From positions 1-22,616 of the forward strand of contig DHPR01000014.1 in assembly GCA_002410925.1 (NCBI GenBank): DNA of 22,616 bases, given 5' to 3'. The first letter of the stretch is position 1; each line of letters begins with the position of its first letter. This document shows positions 14,878 through 22,579 of this stretch, one piece after another. Below the pieces are notes generated by a model that searched no databases, was not told the DNA's origin, and was given only the letters and a program-made list of their open reading frames with translations. The DNA is from UBA5359 sp002410925 [NCBI: bacterium UBP13_UBA5359]. GTDB lineage: Bacteria; UBP13; UBA5359. Both the position numbers and the translations under genes were made by a program.

Positions 14878-15864
14878 ATGATGGCAAAGCGAGGTTTTGT
14901 GGATATCCAGGTCAATGGATATATGGGTATAAACTTTTCCAAAGAGAAGCTTACTTTAGATGAAGTTCGCCGAGTCACTCTGGATCTGTCGGCAAAGGGC
15001 ACTATAGCATATTGTCCGACCATAGTGACCAGTTCCATGGAGATGTATCGCAAAGGCTTGGCAGTAATGGCCGAGGCCATGGAAGATCCCGAATTGTCAG
15101 GGCATATACTGGGAGTGCATCTGGAAGGACCCTTTATTTCGCCGGAGCCGGGAGCGGTGGGAGCTCACCAGCCTGAGTTTGTCAGAGCTCCCTCCATTAA
15201 GGATTTTGATCTCTTTTGGGAGTGGTCCCGAGGTAATATAGCCATCCTTACGGTAGCCCCGGAAATGCCCGGTGCTGAGGAATTAATCAGGTATGCCGTG
15301 GGGAAAGGCATTACGGTAGCCCTGGGACATCATTTTGCCGATAATGCTTCCCTGGAAAGAGCTGTCGCAGCCGGAGCCCGCAGTTGCACGCACCTGGGCA
15401 ATGGATTGCCAAATATGATACACCGCCATAGCAATCCTCTCTGGTGGCAGCTTGCCTGTGACGATCTTTGGGGCACCTTTATAACGGACGGGCACCATCT
15501 GCCTCCATCTCTGATCAAGACCTCCTTGCGGACCAAAACGATCGATCGGACCATAGTTATAAGCGATGCAGCCTCGCTGGCAGGGATGCCGGCCGGCAAG
15601 TATTATGATTTTGGCAAAGAAGTGATCATAGAAGCTACAGGGCGTATCTTCTGTCCGGAATCAGGCGGCTTAGGCGGTTCTCATTCCACTATGCTGGAAT
15701 GCATGAACTTTCTGGCCTCACTCAATCTTTTAAGAGAAGCTGACCTCTGGCAGGTAGCCTGCACCAATCCTCTCAAGCTCCTGGGGAAGGATTCAAGCGT
15801 TCTGGACAAAGCAAACGGACCTGCGGTATATTTTGAAAACGACCGCTTTATAGTAGAAAGATAG
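14878..15864 (+). CDS. NagA-like amidohydrolase (N-acetyl sugar phosphate deacetylase)
   Basis: The 328-residue enzyme resembles N-acetylglucosamine-6-phosphate deacetylase. Metal and active-site blocks are HLEGPFISPE (E83), ALGHHFAD (H151), SCTHLGNGLPNMIHRH (H172) and VISDAASLAGMPAG (D230, the general base). It begins directly at GFVDIQVNGYMGINF, which in classic NagA lies some 50 residues in, so the N-terminal half of the beta-sandwich is absent. The reading frame is intact and ACGGGGGG-like ribosome sequence precedes ATG 14878. Similar short forms exist in other phyla, so this is more likely a subfamily than damage. It is paired with the ROK regulator. The general reaction is well supported; the precise substrate is open. 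Confidence 0.82.
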   Translation: MMAKRGFVDIQVNGYMGINFSKEKLTLDEVRRVTLDLSAKGTIAYCPTIVTSSMEMYRKGLAVMAEAMEDPELSGHILGVHLEGPFISPEPGAVGAHQPEFVRAPSIKDFDLFWEWSRGNIAILTVAPEMPGAEELIRYAVGKGITVALGHHFADNASLERAVAAGARSCTHLGNGLPNMIHRHSNPLWWQLACDDLWGTFITDGHHLPPSLIKTSLRTKTIDRTIVISDAASLAGMPAGKYYDFGKEVIIEATGRIFCPESGGLGGSHSTMLECMNFLASLNLLREADLWQVACTNPLKLLGKDSSVLDKANGPAVYFENDRFIVER

Positions 15865-15924
15865 GAAGGGTCACTTGAAAAAGTGAAGGCACATTTGTAT
15901 AGGCGAACGCACCCTGAATGCAAT
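15865..15924. other. Short intergenic with small hairpin
   Basis: TCACTT (15871-15876) and AAGTGA (15881-15886) flank GAAA just past the NagA-like stop. It has no T-tract, so it is a weak candidate for transcript end or for the edge of the adjacent transposon remnant. Confidence 0.3.
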
Positions 15925-16104
15925 TTATGCCGATAAAACAGCAAAACGGGGGCCCCCAAGGGAGCGAAGAATTACGCCATTAGGTTGAATCGGTTTGGCA
16001 TCAAATTTGTCCAAAGCATCTTGCCTATGGAAGAACCTAAAGGTTTCGTAAGGCATTTTGCTAGCCAATTTCTTCCTGGCATAGGAATTGATGTGATTCA
16101 TCAT
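15925..16104 (-). pseudogene. C-terminal scrap of an IS30-like transposase
   Basis: The minus strand reads MMNHINSYARKKLASKMPYE and then TFRFFHRQDALDKFDAKPIQ, ending at a stop at 15925. This resembles the last 60 or so residues of IS30-family transposases (INSY.RKKL....PYE.F.FF), after the catalytic glutamate. A stop codon lies just upstream in the same frame, and no DDE core is present. It is a decayed insertion-sequence tail sitting between the NagA-like gene and tRNA-Arg. Family assignment is from recalled sequence patterns and is moderate. Confidence 0.5.
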
Positions 16105-16152
16105 TAATCCTGGTCAGGCCGATTTTATCTGGTCGGAACTTCGGTGCCGTGT

Positions 16153-16158
16153 TATAAT
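16153..16158 (+). promoter_or_regulatory. -10 box of tRNA-Arg
   Basis: A perfect TATAAT ends 17 bp before the tRNA. No clear -35 (TGGTCG at 16130-16135, spacing 17). Confidence 0.5.
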
Positions 16159-16175
16159 AAAACTGTTGCAAAAAT

Positions 16176-16251
16176 GCGCCCGTAGCTCAATGGATAGAGC
16201 ATCAGACTTCGGATCTGGGGGTTGGGGGTTCGAGTCCCTCCGGGCGTGCCA
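16176..16251 (+). tRNA. tRNA-Arg (anticodon TCG)
   Basis: The 76-base cloverleaf has acceptor GCGCCCG paired to CGGGCGT, D arm GCTC/GAGC, anticodon stem TCAGA/TCTGG around CTTCGGA (anticodon TCG, reading CGA), T arm GGGGG/CCCTC with TTCGAGT, discriminator G and encoded CCA. The first acceptor pair is G1-U72 rather than G-C, slightly unusual. A terminator follows at 16289. Confidence 0.95.
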
Positions 16252-16288
16252 GATCAAGCTTCTTATTTTAATAAACCATGTTATCTTA

Positions 16289-16315
16289 AAATAAGCGCAC
16301 GCTTATTTAATTTTT
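16289..16315 (+). terminator. Terminator of tRNA-Arg
   Basis: AAATAAGC (16289-16296) and GCTTATTT (16301-16308) with loop GCAC, followed by AATTTTT. Its 38-bp distance from the tRNA end is normal. Confidence 0.8.
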
Positions 16316-16350
16316 GACAGAAAATCGTGAAAAGATCTTTACAGAGGTGA

Positions 16351-16509
16351 TATGTAACGGCAGCTACTATCGGGGAGGAGATACAGGCTTTTATTCCCAC
16401 TCTGTTGCCGCCTGACCCTCAGACTGAAGGGTTCCCCATATCACTGCGTTTGATACGGGAGATGCATGCTATTCTTCTTAGCAAAGGCCGGGGCCGATGG
16501 CGCCGATAA
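16351..16509 (+). pseudogene. N-terminal scrap of a Fic-domain protein
   Basis: An open frame reads EEIQAFIPTLLPPDPQTEGF, then PISLRLIREMHAILLSKGRGRWRR and a stop at 16507. The block LSLRLIREIHAILLSKGRG is characteristic of Fic/DOC-family proteins just before the PGEFR segment, which is missing, as is the HPFxxGNGR catalytic loop. There is no proper start codon. Intact Fic proteins modify target proteins with AMP and often act as toxins; this piece cannot. It lies between the tRNA-Arg terminator and the acyltransferase gene. Confidence 0.6.
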
Positions 16510-16528
16510 TATGTAAGGGCGGATCACT

Positions 16529-17569
16529 ATGTCTATTGAAAATTTCCATTCCCTGTTCGAACCCCAAGACATTGCCGGCATTCCCGAAGCCTGGCAAGAT
16601 AACCTGGAGACTGCTGCTGCCGGCTTCCCCGGAGCAGAGAGGCTGAATTTCCTGTGCCGGGATTTTATCCTGGCGGCCAATGATACGTTGCTGCTGCCGC
16701 CGGATGCTGTGAAAGCGCTGTTTCGAGCCGTCGACCTGATTCGCCGGGATGAGAAGCTGGCCCGGCTGGCCTGGCTGTGGCGAGAGATCTTTCTGAAAAA
16801 GGCAGAGGATACGCCGTCGCTTGCTCCGTGGCCGTTGCCGATAAAAGCTATGGGGTCGGCTGCTCCTCTCTTTTCCGCCGCCGTGCTGATATCCATGCTG
16901 CCGTCGGCGTTGGAATTTCATCGCCAAAGAGGGGTGCCGGAGGAGATCAGCAAGGCCACCTTCCGTGACTTTTACATCTGGTTACAGGATTATTATGATA
17001 AGCACGGCCGATGGGGGCTGGCAGGAGTTAATTGGCTGCTGCTGCAGCTGAGAGGAGAGCTCTATCGTCTGGGCAGGCTACAATTCTGCGGTGCTCTCTT
17101 TGGGGAGCCGGTTGCAGAAGGCTTCCTGCCCGAATTGGCGCCAATTCCCCAGCCGGGCGATCCCGTGCTGGCAGTGCACATACCGGCCGACGGCAAGCTG
17201 GATCATGAACAGTGTCGCGCCTCCTATCTGGCGGCGCTGGAATTCTTCCCCGCACATTTCCCGGAGATACCGTTTGATGCCTTTACCTGCCACTCCTGGT
17301 TGCTGGACCCGGAGCTGCGCAAAATTCTGCCGGAGAGCAGCAATATCATCATGTTTCAGCGCGATTTTCATATTTATTCCATCCAAGACGACGACCGGCA
17401 GATGTTCGAGCGAGTGTTCGGAGATCGGCCGGCCGATCTCTCCCAGGCTCCCCGGGACAGCACTTTACGCCGGGCCATACTGGATCATCTGCAGGCCGGT
17501 AACAGCATGCATAAAGGAATAGGCTTTATTCTCAGGCAGGAGATAGAGGCGCTTAAATCTGCACCATAG
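16529..17569 (+). CDS. GNAT-like acyltransferase-domain protein, substrate unknown
   Basis: The 346-residue cytoplasmic protein resembles the two-part acyltransferase family with an N-terminal helical domain (about 1-150, SALEFHRQRGVPEEISKATF in its middle) and a GNAT-like C-terminal domain (about 160-345). The latter carries VLAVHIPADGKLDHEQCRAS, FTCHSWLLDPELRKILPESS and NIIMFQRDFHIY. These blocks recur in orphan Bacillota proteins of this length. H-S-W-L-L-D and the later Q-R-D-F-H are the most conserved parts. No signal peptide or membrane segment is seen. AAGGGCGG precedes ATG 16529. It stands alone after the Fic scrap, with no partner gene on the same strand before the regulator. The reaction, presumably acyl transfer from CoA, is inference. 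Confidence 0.7.
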   Translation: MSIENFHSLFEPQDIAGIPEAWQDNLETAAAGFPGAERLNFLCRDFILAANDTLLLPPDAVKALFRAVDLIRRDEKLARLAWLWREIFLKKAEDTPSLAPWPLPIKAMGSAAPLFSAAVLISMLPSALEFHRQRGVPEEISKATFRDFYIWLQDYYDKHGRWGLAGVNWLLLQLRGELYRLGRLQFCGALFGEPVAEGFLPELAPIPQPGDPVLAVHIPADGKLDHEQCRASYLAALEFFPAHFPEIPFDAFTCHSWLLDPELRKILPESSNIIMFQRDFHIYSIQDDDRQMFERVFGDRPADLSQAPRDSTLRRAILDHLQAGNSMHKGIGFILRQEIEALKSAP

Positions 17570-17678
17570 TTCTCCCCGGCCGAACAGCAGGCAGAGCGCC
17601 GCAAAATGCGCTACTTCATCGACATGACCTTTTTGTCATTGCTACAGTTTAATTATGCTTATAGTTTCTACATCTTTG
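17570..17678. other. Short gap, nothing recognised
   Basis: The acyltransferase frame stays open past its stop (reading SPAEQQAERRKMRYFIDMT), but I do not recognise it. An ATGAC/GTCAT hairpin with a CTTTTT loop (17624-17639 region) is too weak to call a terminator. Confidence 0.3.
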
Positions 17679-17707
17679 TTGACTTCCAGGCAACTTTTGT
17701 GTATTGT
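17679..17707 (+). promoter_or_regulatory. Promoter of the XRE-cupin gene
   Basis: TTGACT (17679-17684), a 17-bp spacer and TATTGT (17702-17707). The start codon lies 42 bp downstream. Confidence 0.65.
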
Positions 17708-17717
17708 TAGTTAACAA
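17704..17717. promoter_or_regulatory. Palindromic operator candidate over the -10 box
   Basis: TTGTTA-GT-TAACAA is a perfect 6-bp inverted repeat overlapping the -10 element. This is the place where a dimeric XRE repressor would block its own promoter. It is the only such palindrome seen near this gene. Confidence 0.5.
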
Positions 17718-17748
17718 ATCATTCTCTTGTTTAAGGTGGAAAGATACC

Positions 17749-18303
17749 ATGAATCTAGTTGCTCTTGCACAACGTATTGGGCGTCTGCGGAAGGAACGCC
17801 AATTAACTTTACAGCAGATCGCCGATCTAACCGGACTGACTAAAAGCATGCTTTCAAAGATAGAGAACTTTCGGATTACACCATCCCTTCAATCGTTAGG
17901 CTCTATTGCTGCTGCGCTGGGAGTTACTACTGCAGAGCTTCTGGATGGTCTTGACGATAAACCGAGTGTGGTGGTACTCAAGGAAAGAGAGCGCCTGCTT
18001 ATGCGGCGTGATTATCCGCAATCCAGCCTGATTTATCAGGCGCTTGCCCATACTCGCCCCAACAAGCTGATGGAGCCATTTATTGTAGAGGTGCCCGTGG
18101 GTAGTATGAAGAGAGCCCCTCTTTCTCATGAAGGCGAAGAGTTCTTTATAGTTCTTCAAGGTAATATCGATTATGAGTATAACGATAAGCTTTTCCATTT
18201 GCAGGAAGGGGATGCCGTCTATGCAGATGGGAATACCAAACACCGCCTTGTAAATACCGGTGCTTTGCCGGCTAAGGCGTTGATTGTCTTTGCAAAGCAG
18301 TAA
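17749..18303 (+). CDS. XRE-family regulator with C-terminal cupin sensor
   Basis: The 184-residue protein has a helix-turn-helix (about 8-62; LTLQQIADLTGLTKSMLSKIEN) and a cupin_2 barrel (about 108-182). The cupin carries LSHEGEEFFIVLQGNI (H127, E130, E131), HLQEGDAVYADGNTKH (H165) and a closing VFAKQ. This is the SutR/PuuR-like architecture: the cupin senses a small metabolite and the HTH binds DNA as a dimer. I chose ATG 17749, since MNLVALAQRIGRLRKERQ is the family start and GGTGGAAAG precedes it; the upstream in-frame TTG gives extra, unconserved residues. It sits 79 bp ahead of the PHP gene on the same strand and probably controls it and itself through the palindrome at 17704. Confidence 0.88.
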   Translation: MNLVALAQRIGRLRKERQLTLQQIADLTGLTKSMLSKIENFRITPSLQSLGSIAAALGVTTAELLDGLDDKPSVVVLKERERLLMRRDYPQSSLIYQALAHTRPNKLMEPFIVEVPVGSMKRAPLSHEGEEFFIVLQGNIDYEYNDKLFHLQEGDAVYADGNTKHRLVNTGALPAKALIVFAKQ

Positions 18304-18382
18304 TAGAGGGAAGTCGTTGCAGCGGCTGTGAGCTGCGTGATTTGCCGGAGTCAAAGCTGAAAATATAAAGGAGGAATACCGC

Positions 18383-19267
18383 ATGGCAGTCAATTGGATT
18401 AATCCTTATGCCAATCGAGAAGGCACCTGGAAGAAAGGGAATCTTCATACTCACACCAGCCCGGCAAGCGGCTGCGGCAGAGTTTCTCTCGGCCAAACGC
18501 TGGCCTTCTATGAAAATGAGGATTATGATTTTTTATCGATCAGCGATCATATGAAACTAACTCAGGCAAAATCAGATCGGTTGATAATGATTCCAGGAAT
18601 AGAATGGAACCGCCCGGATGGCGGTGGGCATGTCGGGCTATACAGTTGCACTCCAGGCACCATAGAACCTGCCATAACTATCAACGATCAGGAAGAACTG
18701 TTGGTTAGGCTTCCCTGCCGGGATTCTCTGCTTATTCTCAATCATCCAAGCTGGCAGCTTCGCCCGCACTACCGACGTGAAGAGCTACTGGCTCTGTCAG
18801 GTTATGATGGGATAGAGGTTTTTAACGGCGTGATCAAGCGTTTAGAAGGCTATGAGCTTTCTACCGACAAATGGGATTATTTGCTCTCTAACGGAAGGCG
18901 AGTTCTGGGGTTTGCCAGCGATGATTTCCACATTAAAAATGATTTGTACGCAGGATGGAACGTAGTCAGAACGAAAGATGTATCCTCAGAGTCCATATTT
19001 ACTGCCTTGAAATCGGGCAACTTTTACGCGTCAAGTGGGGTGATACTGGCGGATATTTACCGTGAAAATGATCATATCACTGTGGAGAGCGTAAATGGGG
19101 AGGAAATTCAGGCGATAGGCCATGACGGAAGAGTGCTTCAAATAGTGAAAGACCGCTGGATAACCCTGGATATCAGTAAATGGGATACCGGTTATATTCG
19201 TTTTACAATTTATGGCATGGGATCATCCATGGCTTGGACACAGCCCTTTTTTAATCTTGAAGCATGA
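18383..19267 (+). CDS. PHP-domain metal-dependent phosphoesterase (CehA/McbA-like)
   Basis: The 294-residue protein has the full PHP metal set: NLHTHT (H22, H24), ISDH (D55, H56), PGIEW (E74), HVGLY (H83), LNHPSW (H121) and ASDDFH (D180, H183). Such enzymes hydrolyse phosphate or related esters with a two- or three-metal centre. About 80 residues after residue 215 form an added beta-rich tail. AAAGGAGG lies just before ATG 18383. It follows the XRE-cupin gene in what looks like a two-gene unit, so the cupin ligand and the PHP substrate may be related. No signal peptide. The substrate is unknown. Confidence 0.85.
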   Translation: MAVNWINPYANREGTWKKGNLHTHTSPASGCGRVSLGQTLAFYENEDYDFLSISDHMKLTQAKSDRLIMIPGIEWNRPDGGGHVGLYSCTPGTIEPAITINDQEELLVRLPCRDSLLILNHPSWQLRPHYRREELLALSGYDGIEVFNGVIKRLEGYELSTDKWDYLLSNGRRVLGFASDDFHIKNDLYAGWNVVRTKDVSSESIFTALKSGNFYASSGVILADIYRENDHITVESVNGEEIQAIGHDGRVLQIVKDRWITLDISKWDTGYIRFTIYGMGSSMAWTQPFFNLEA

Positions 19268-19325
19268 AGAATAAGGGATACCAACGCTTAATAACAAGAG
19301 CCGATAAAAACGCCGGAGGAAGGTT

Positions 19326-19346
19326 GAGGAGGCCATTATGATGTAA
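19326..19346 (+). other. Strong ribosome site before ATG-ATG-TAA
   Basis: GAGGAGG (19326-19332) is followed by ATG ATG TAA (19338-19346), a two-codon frame. It may be the stump of a lost third gene after the PHP gene. Confidence 0.3.
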
Positions 19347-19361
19347 GTTATGCTGTAAATG

Positions 19362-19409
19362 ATAAAAATAAAGAAAAAGCAGCTCCCGGTAAAACCCCGA
19401 AAGCCGCTT
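19362..19409 (-). terminator. Terminator of tRNA-Lys
   Basis: Read on the minus strand, AAGCGGCT and AGCTGCTT form a stem (one G-U pair) with an inner CGG/CCG, followed by TTTCTTTATTTTT. It lies 18 bp past the tRNA 3' end. Confidence 0.75.
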
Positions 19410-19426
19410 CAATAAAGGATCTCAAA

Positions 19427-19502
19427 TGGTGGGTCGTAGAGGGATCGAACCTCTGACCTTGGGATTAAGAGTCCCCTGCTCTACCAGCTGAGCTAACGAC
19501 CC
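19427..19502 (-). tRNA. tRNA-Lys (anticodon CTT)
   Basis: On the minus strand a 76-base cloverleaf has acceptor GGGTCGT/ACGACCC, D arm GCTC/GAGC, anticodon loop CTCTTAA (anticodon CTT, reading AAG), T loop TTCGATC, discriminator A and encoded CCA. All stems pair. It has its own promoter and terminator. Confidence 0.96.
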
Positions 19503-19526
19503 GGACACATTGCAAGTGCGTTAAAA

Positions 19527-19555
19527 ATATTATCACATTCAAAAGCGTTTGTCCA
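19527..19555 (-). promoter_or_regulatory. Promoter of tRNA-Lys
   Basis: On the minus strand TGGACA (19550-19555), a 17-bp spacer and TAATAT (19527-19532), 24 bp before the tRNA 5' end. Confidence 0.65.
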
Positions 19556-19595
19556 GTTTGTTTTAAGGGTATATCCATCTAATGGAGGTGTTCAA

Positions 19596-19841
19596 ATGGC
19601 TACAGAACCGAGCGATCATAACGTTCAGAATCCCATACATATACCAGCCAGAGAAGAGGATTATATCTGGTCTGAAGGTGACCTCTCTCTTTTTGAAGGA
19701 GCGGAGCGGGTAGAGGATGTCTATGATTTGGATGGTAACTACGTCGGCTCCATGGTCTACTGGCCACAGGAAGCTGGGCAGGAAGGTGAAGTCGAATGGG
19801 TGGATGCTGAGGATCTTAAGGGCGAAGTAGAAGAGCGTTGA
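19596..19841 (+). CDS. Small acidic protein of unknown function
   Basis: The 81-residue protein has a good GGAGGTG ribosome site and ATG start. It is strongly acidic, with few lysines or arginines and many Glu/Asp, for example DLSLFEGAERVEDVYDLDGN and EGEVEWVDAEDLKGEVEER. It has no signal peptide, membrane segment or cysteine. I do not recognise the family. The aromatic Y/W residues and the DLDGNYVG turn suggest a small folded beta protein rather than a disordered tail, but this is a guess. It lies alone between tRNA-Lys and an Abi remnant whose frame overlaps its last bases on the other strand. Confidence 0.65.
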   Translation: MATEPSDHNVQNPIHIPAREEDYIWSEGDLSLFEGAERVEDVYDLDGNYVGSMVYWPQEAGQEGEVEWVDAEDLKGEVEER

Positions 19842-20064
19842 TTTCATTAACAAGCAAGCGTAAGCGCCTATCAAATCTATACCTGCGCCAGATAATGTTC
19901 AACGGCGTTCCCCTCTTCAGAGTATCAGCATCTTCTTTGAAAGGATACCAGTATGCACTTAAACGATAATAGCTAACAGCCTGGAGTTTGCTTATCAGCC
20001 TGGCCAGGTCTTCAATCAGCAAGTCCCTGCTCGTAGGCCTTTCAGGCGTTTCAATGCTAAATAG
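19816..20064 (-). pseudogene. Truncated Abi-family (Abi_2) protein
   Basis: On the minus strand the frame TPERPTSRDLLIEDLARLIS continues to AVSYYRLSAYWYPFKEDADT and IWRRYRFDRRLRLLV. These are the N-terminal blocks of the AbiD/F-type abortive-infection family (Abi_2), including the conserved YYRLSAYWYPF and RYRFDRRLRLL. Similarity stops after RLRLLV near 19850, where ERxE-type residues should follow, and the frame ends at 19816 in unrelated sequence. An ATG start is also missing; only a TTG at 20022 is available. The intact protein would be about 300 residues and act in phage defence; this is a remnant. Start is approximate. Confidence 0.7.
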
Positions 20065-20140
20065 CTACTGTAAAATTATGGAGCTTTGGCTGAAGAAGCA
20101 ATGTGTCAAGTGTAAAGAGTTGACCCTATTTGCATCCCTG
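20065..20140. other. Gap after typA, no terminator seen
   Basis: GTCAA (20106-20110 region) and TTGAC (20119-20123 region) form a small inverted repeat between the Abi remnant and typA. It has no T-tract. No gene seen. Confidence 0.3.
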
Positions 20141-21970
20141 TCAAATATGTAAACCTGACCTCCGGTTTTTACGCAAGCGGATGGAGGTTGGAGTAAGCTC
20201 TACAAATTCATCGTCTTCGATATATTCGATAGCACTCTCCAAAGTATGCACCCGCGGCGGTGTCAGCATGACATCTATCTCGGAGGTTGATGATCTCATG
20301 TTGGTAAGCTTCTTGGTTTTGGTAATATTGACCACCATATCTTTTTCACGAGAGTTCTCGCCCACTATGGCGCCTTCATAGACTTCCACACCGGGACCGA
20401 TGAAGAGAGTTGCTCTCTCCTGCAGGCTTTCAATGGCATAAGCTGTGCTGAAGCCCTGATTCATGGAGATCAGTACACCACGTGTACGCCTGATAATCTC
20501 ACCATTAAAAGGAGCATATTCGGCAAAGATATGATGCATGTTACCCATGCCCCGGGTATCGGTCAGAAACTCGGTACGGTAGCCGAAGAGTCCCCGGGTA
20601 GGAATACGGTAACGCAAACGGGTTCGGTCGTCCGCTCCCGTCTCCATCTCCTGAAGCTCAGCCTTACGCAGGCCCATTTTTTCCATGACGACACCCACGT
20701 ACTCTTCCGGAACATCGATAACCAGCTCTTCAAACGGCTCGCACTCCTTGCCGTCTATTATCTTTTTGATTACTCTGGGTTGTGAAACCATAAGCTCGTA
20801 ACCTTCACGGCGCATGGTCTCCATTAGAATGGTCAGATGCAGCTCTCCTCTTCCCGATACTCTGAATGCATCCGGAGATTCTGTACTCTCCACTTTCAGC
20901 GCTACGTTGGCTTGCAGCTCTCTGTTTAGACGATCACGCAGATGCCGGCTGGTAAGGAATTGACCATCCCGCCCGGCAAAGGGTGAGGTGTTGACCATAA
21001 AGTCCACGCTGACTGTAGGCTCGTCCACAGCAAAGCCCGGTAACGGCTCAGGATATTGTGGATAGCAGATGGTAGCTCCTATCTCCACTTTTTCCGGACC
21101 AGCCATAACCACTATTTCACCGGCCCGGGCCTCCTCCACTTCCACCTGCTCCAGGTGCTCAAACGTAAATAGCTTGGAAACCTTAAATGGCAACGTTTGG
21201 CCTGTAAGCGTTATCATTACCGCTTGATCGCCGAGTTTGACGCAGCCCCGCTCGATGCGCCCTACAGCCATCTGTCCCAGATAGGGAGAATAATCCAAAG
21301 TAGAGATAAGCATCTGAAGCGGGCCTGTAATTTCGACCTGAGGGGCAGGAATATGCTTTAATATGGCCTCAAACAGCAGATTTAGATTATCATTAGAGAT
21401 ATCGGGATCTGCGGTAGCATAGCCATCCCTGGCTGAGGCAAAAATGACGGGAAAATCCAGCTGTTCCTCGGAGGCGTTTAATTCGATAAAAAGGTCCAGC
21501 ACCTCATCATGAACCTGATATTCTCGGGAACCGGGACGGTCTATCTTGTTGATGACCACTATGGGGCGCAGACCCATTTCCAACGCCTTGCGCAATACAA
21601 AGCGTGTCTGCGGCATAGGGCCATCAGAGGCATCGACCAGCAGCAATACACCATCCACCATGCATAGGATACGCTCTACTTCACCGCCGAAATCAGCATG
21701 ACCGGGGGTATCGACAATATTGATTTTGATGCCCTTCCAATGCACAGAGGTGTTCTTGGCTAAAATAGTTATACCTCTCTCACGCTCCAGCGGATTGGAA
21801 TCCATAACACGCTCTTCCACCTGCTGATTGGCCCTAAAGGCGCCGGATTGTCGTAACATCTGATCTACTAAAGTGGTCTTGCCGTGATCGACATGAGCAA
21901 TAATGGCGATATTGCGCAACGCGGTGGCCGAAGCCCGATTTGCTCCAAGATTGGTTGAAAATGTACTCAT
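20141..21970 (-). CDS. typA: Ribosome-associated GTPase TypA/BipA
   Basis: The 609-residue translation-factor GTPase binds ribosomes and helps large-subunit assembly, especially under cold or stress. The GTPase domain shows AHVDHGKTT (26-33), RERGITI (64-70), [15 protein letters not shown] (87-100) and NKIDRP (141-146). EF-G-like domains follow and then the TypA C-terminal domain with [14 protein letters not shown] and [11 protein letters not shown]. Length is normal. ATG 21970 is preceded by GGAG with a long 13-base gap, a weak ribosome site. The 5' region runs into a PIN pseudogene. I see no clear promoter, though TAAAAT on the minus strand near 22030 is possible. Function secure. Confidence 0.97.
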   Translation of the reverse strand: MSTFSTNLGANRASATALRNIAIIAHVDHGKTTLVDQMLRQSGAFRANQQVEERVMDSNPLERERGITILAKNTSVHWKGIKINIVDTPGHADFGGEVERILCMVDGVLLLVDASDGPMPQTRFVLRKALEMGLRPIVVINKIDRPGSREYQVHDEVLDLFIELNASEEQLDFPVIFASARDGYATADPDISNDNLNLLFEAILKHIPAPQVEITGPLQMLISTLDYSPYLGQMAVGRIERGCVKLGDQAVMITLTGQTLPFKVSKLFTFEHLEQVEVEEARAGEIVVMAGPEKVEIGATICYPQYPEPLPGFAVDEPTVSVDFMVNTSPFAGRDGQFLTSRHLRDRLNRELQANVALKVESTESPDAFRVSGRGELHLTILMETMRREGYELMVSQPRVIKKIIDGKECEPFEELVIDVPEEYVGVVMEKMGLRKAELQEMETGADDRTRLRYRIPTRGLFGYRTEFLTDTRGMGNMHHIFAEYAPFNGEIIRRTRGVLISMNQGFSTAYAIESLQERATLFIGPGVEVYEGAIVGENSREKDMVVNITKTKKLTNMRSSTSEIDVMLTPPRVHTLESAIEYIEDDEFVELTPTSIRLRKNRRSGLHI

Positions 21971-22028
21971 AATTTTTAATAAACTCCATTCGTTACTGCC
22001 AAAAGTAAATTTATAAACAACATTTATT

Positions 22029-22482
22029 TTAACAGATATTGGTATCAGATAAAAATACGAACTTTAAATATGCCGGCAAATCAACTCTTCTCAATGATAT
22101 CGGATATGGTATCAGCGAGTCCGTTGCTTGGGATTGTATGCCTTTGCCGACAATATCTTTGGCCACAACAACACTACATCAATCTCTTTAGCCCTTGCCA
22201 GGTTGCTGCCATGAGCAATAAAACAATCTATCCTGGCTTTGATGGCTGTAGCTCTAGATGCAGGGCGTCGGGGATGGCAATATTATGCCCGGTTCTAAAG
22301 AAAGCAGCCCGGTCGACCGCGACCAGATGCAGATAACGGCGCACTTTGATGCTTTTCTTAGGCAAATGGCCGTGCGGGAGATCGTGCGCCGGCGCCGGCA
22401 GGCTTAGGTGATCATCGTAAAAATATGCATGAGCATGACAATTAACGGCATTGTTTACCGCTATGGCCTGCGATAAGATCAA
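22029..22482 (-). pseudogene. PIN-domain (VapC-like) gene broken by small insertions
   Basis: The minus strand carries pieces of a PIN-domain RNase toxin in three frames. YLHLVAVDRA and HNIAIPDALHL lie in one. A 2-base insertion near 22252-22255 breaks the frame; removing it restores PDALHLATAIKARIDCFIAH, a classic PIN C-terminal block. SNLARAKEID follows, and a second 2-base shift near 22170 leads into VVVAKDIVGKG and a long tail to a stop at 22029. The N-terminal part (up to 22482) is poorly recognisable. No antitoxin gene is evident. It lies directly upstream of typA. Family call is from motif memory; limits are approximate. Confidence 0.55.
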
Positions 22483-22579
22483 AATAAAGATTCGGACAGG
22501 CGTAGATATTTCTATGCTTTATGCTCTTCCAGCTAAAGAGCGGTAGGTAAAAGAGCGCAAAGAAGTGCCCGGATATCTT
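22483..22579. other. Nothing recognised
   Basis: Between the PIN pseudogene and the window end I see no gene, tRNA or clear promoter. Confidence 0.4.

Noticed and set aside
14325-15080. 251-codon open frame antisense to the ROK and NagA-like genes
   Set aside because: Serine/arginine-rich low-quality translation with no motif; shadow of two clear genes.
22285-22407. 40-codon plus-strand frame with a ribosome site, reading MQITAHFDAFLRQMAVREIV
   Set aside because: It faintly resembles small regulators of conjugative elements, but it is antisense to the PIN pseudogene, whose motifs are far stronger.
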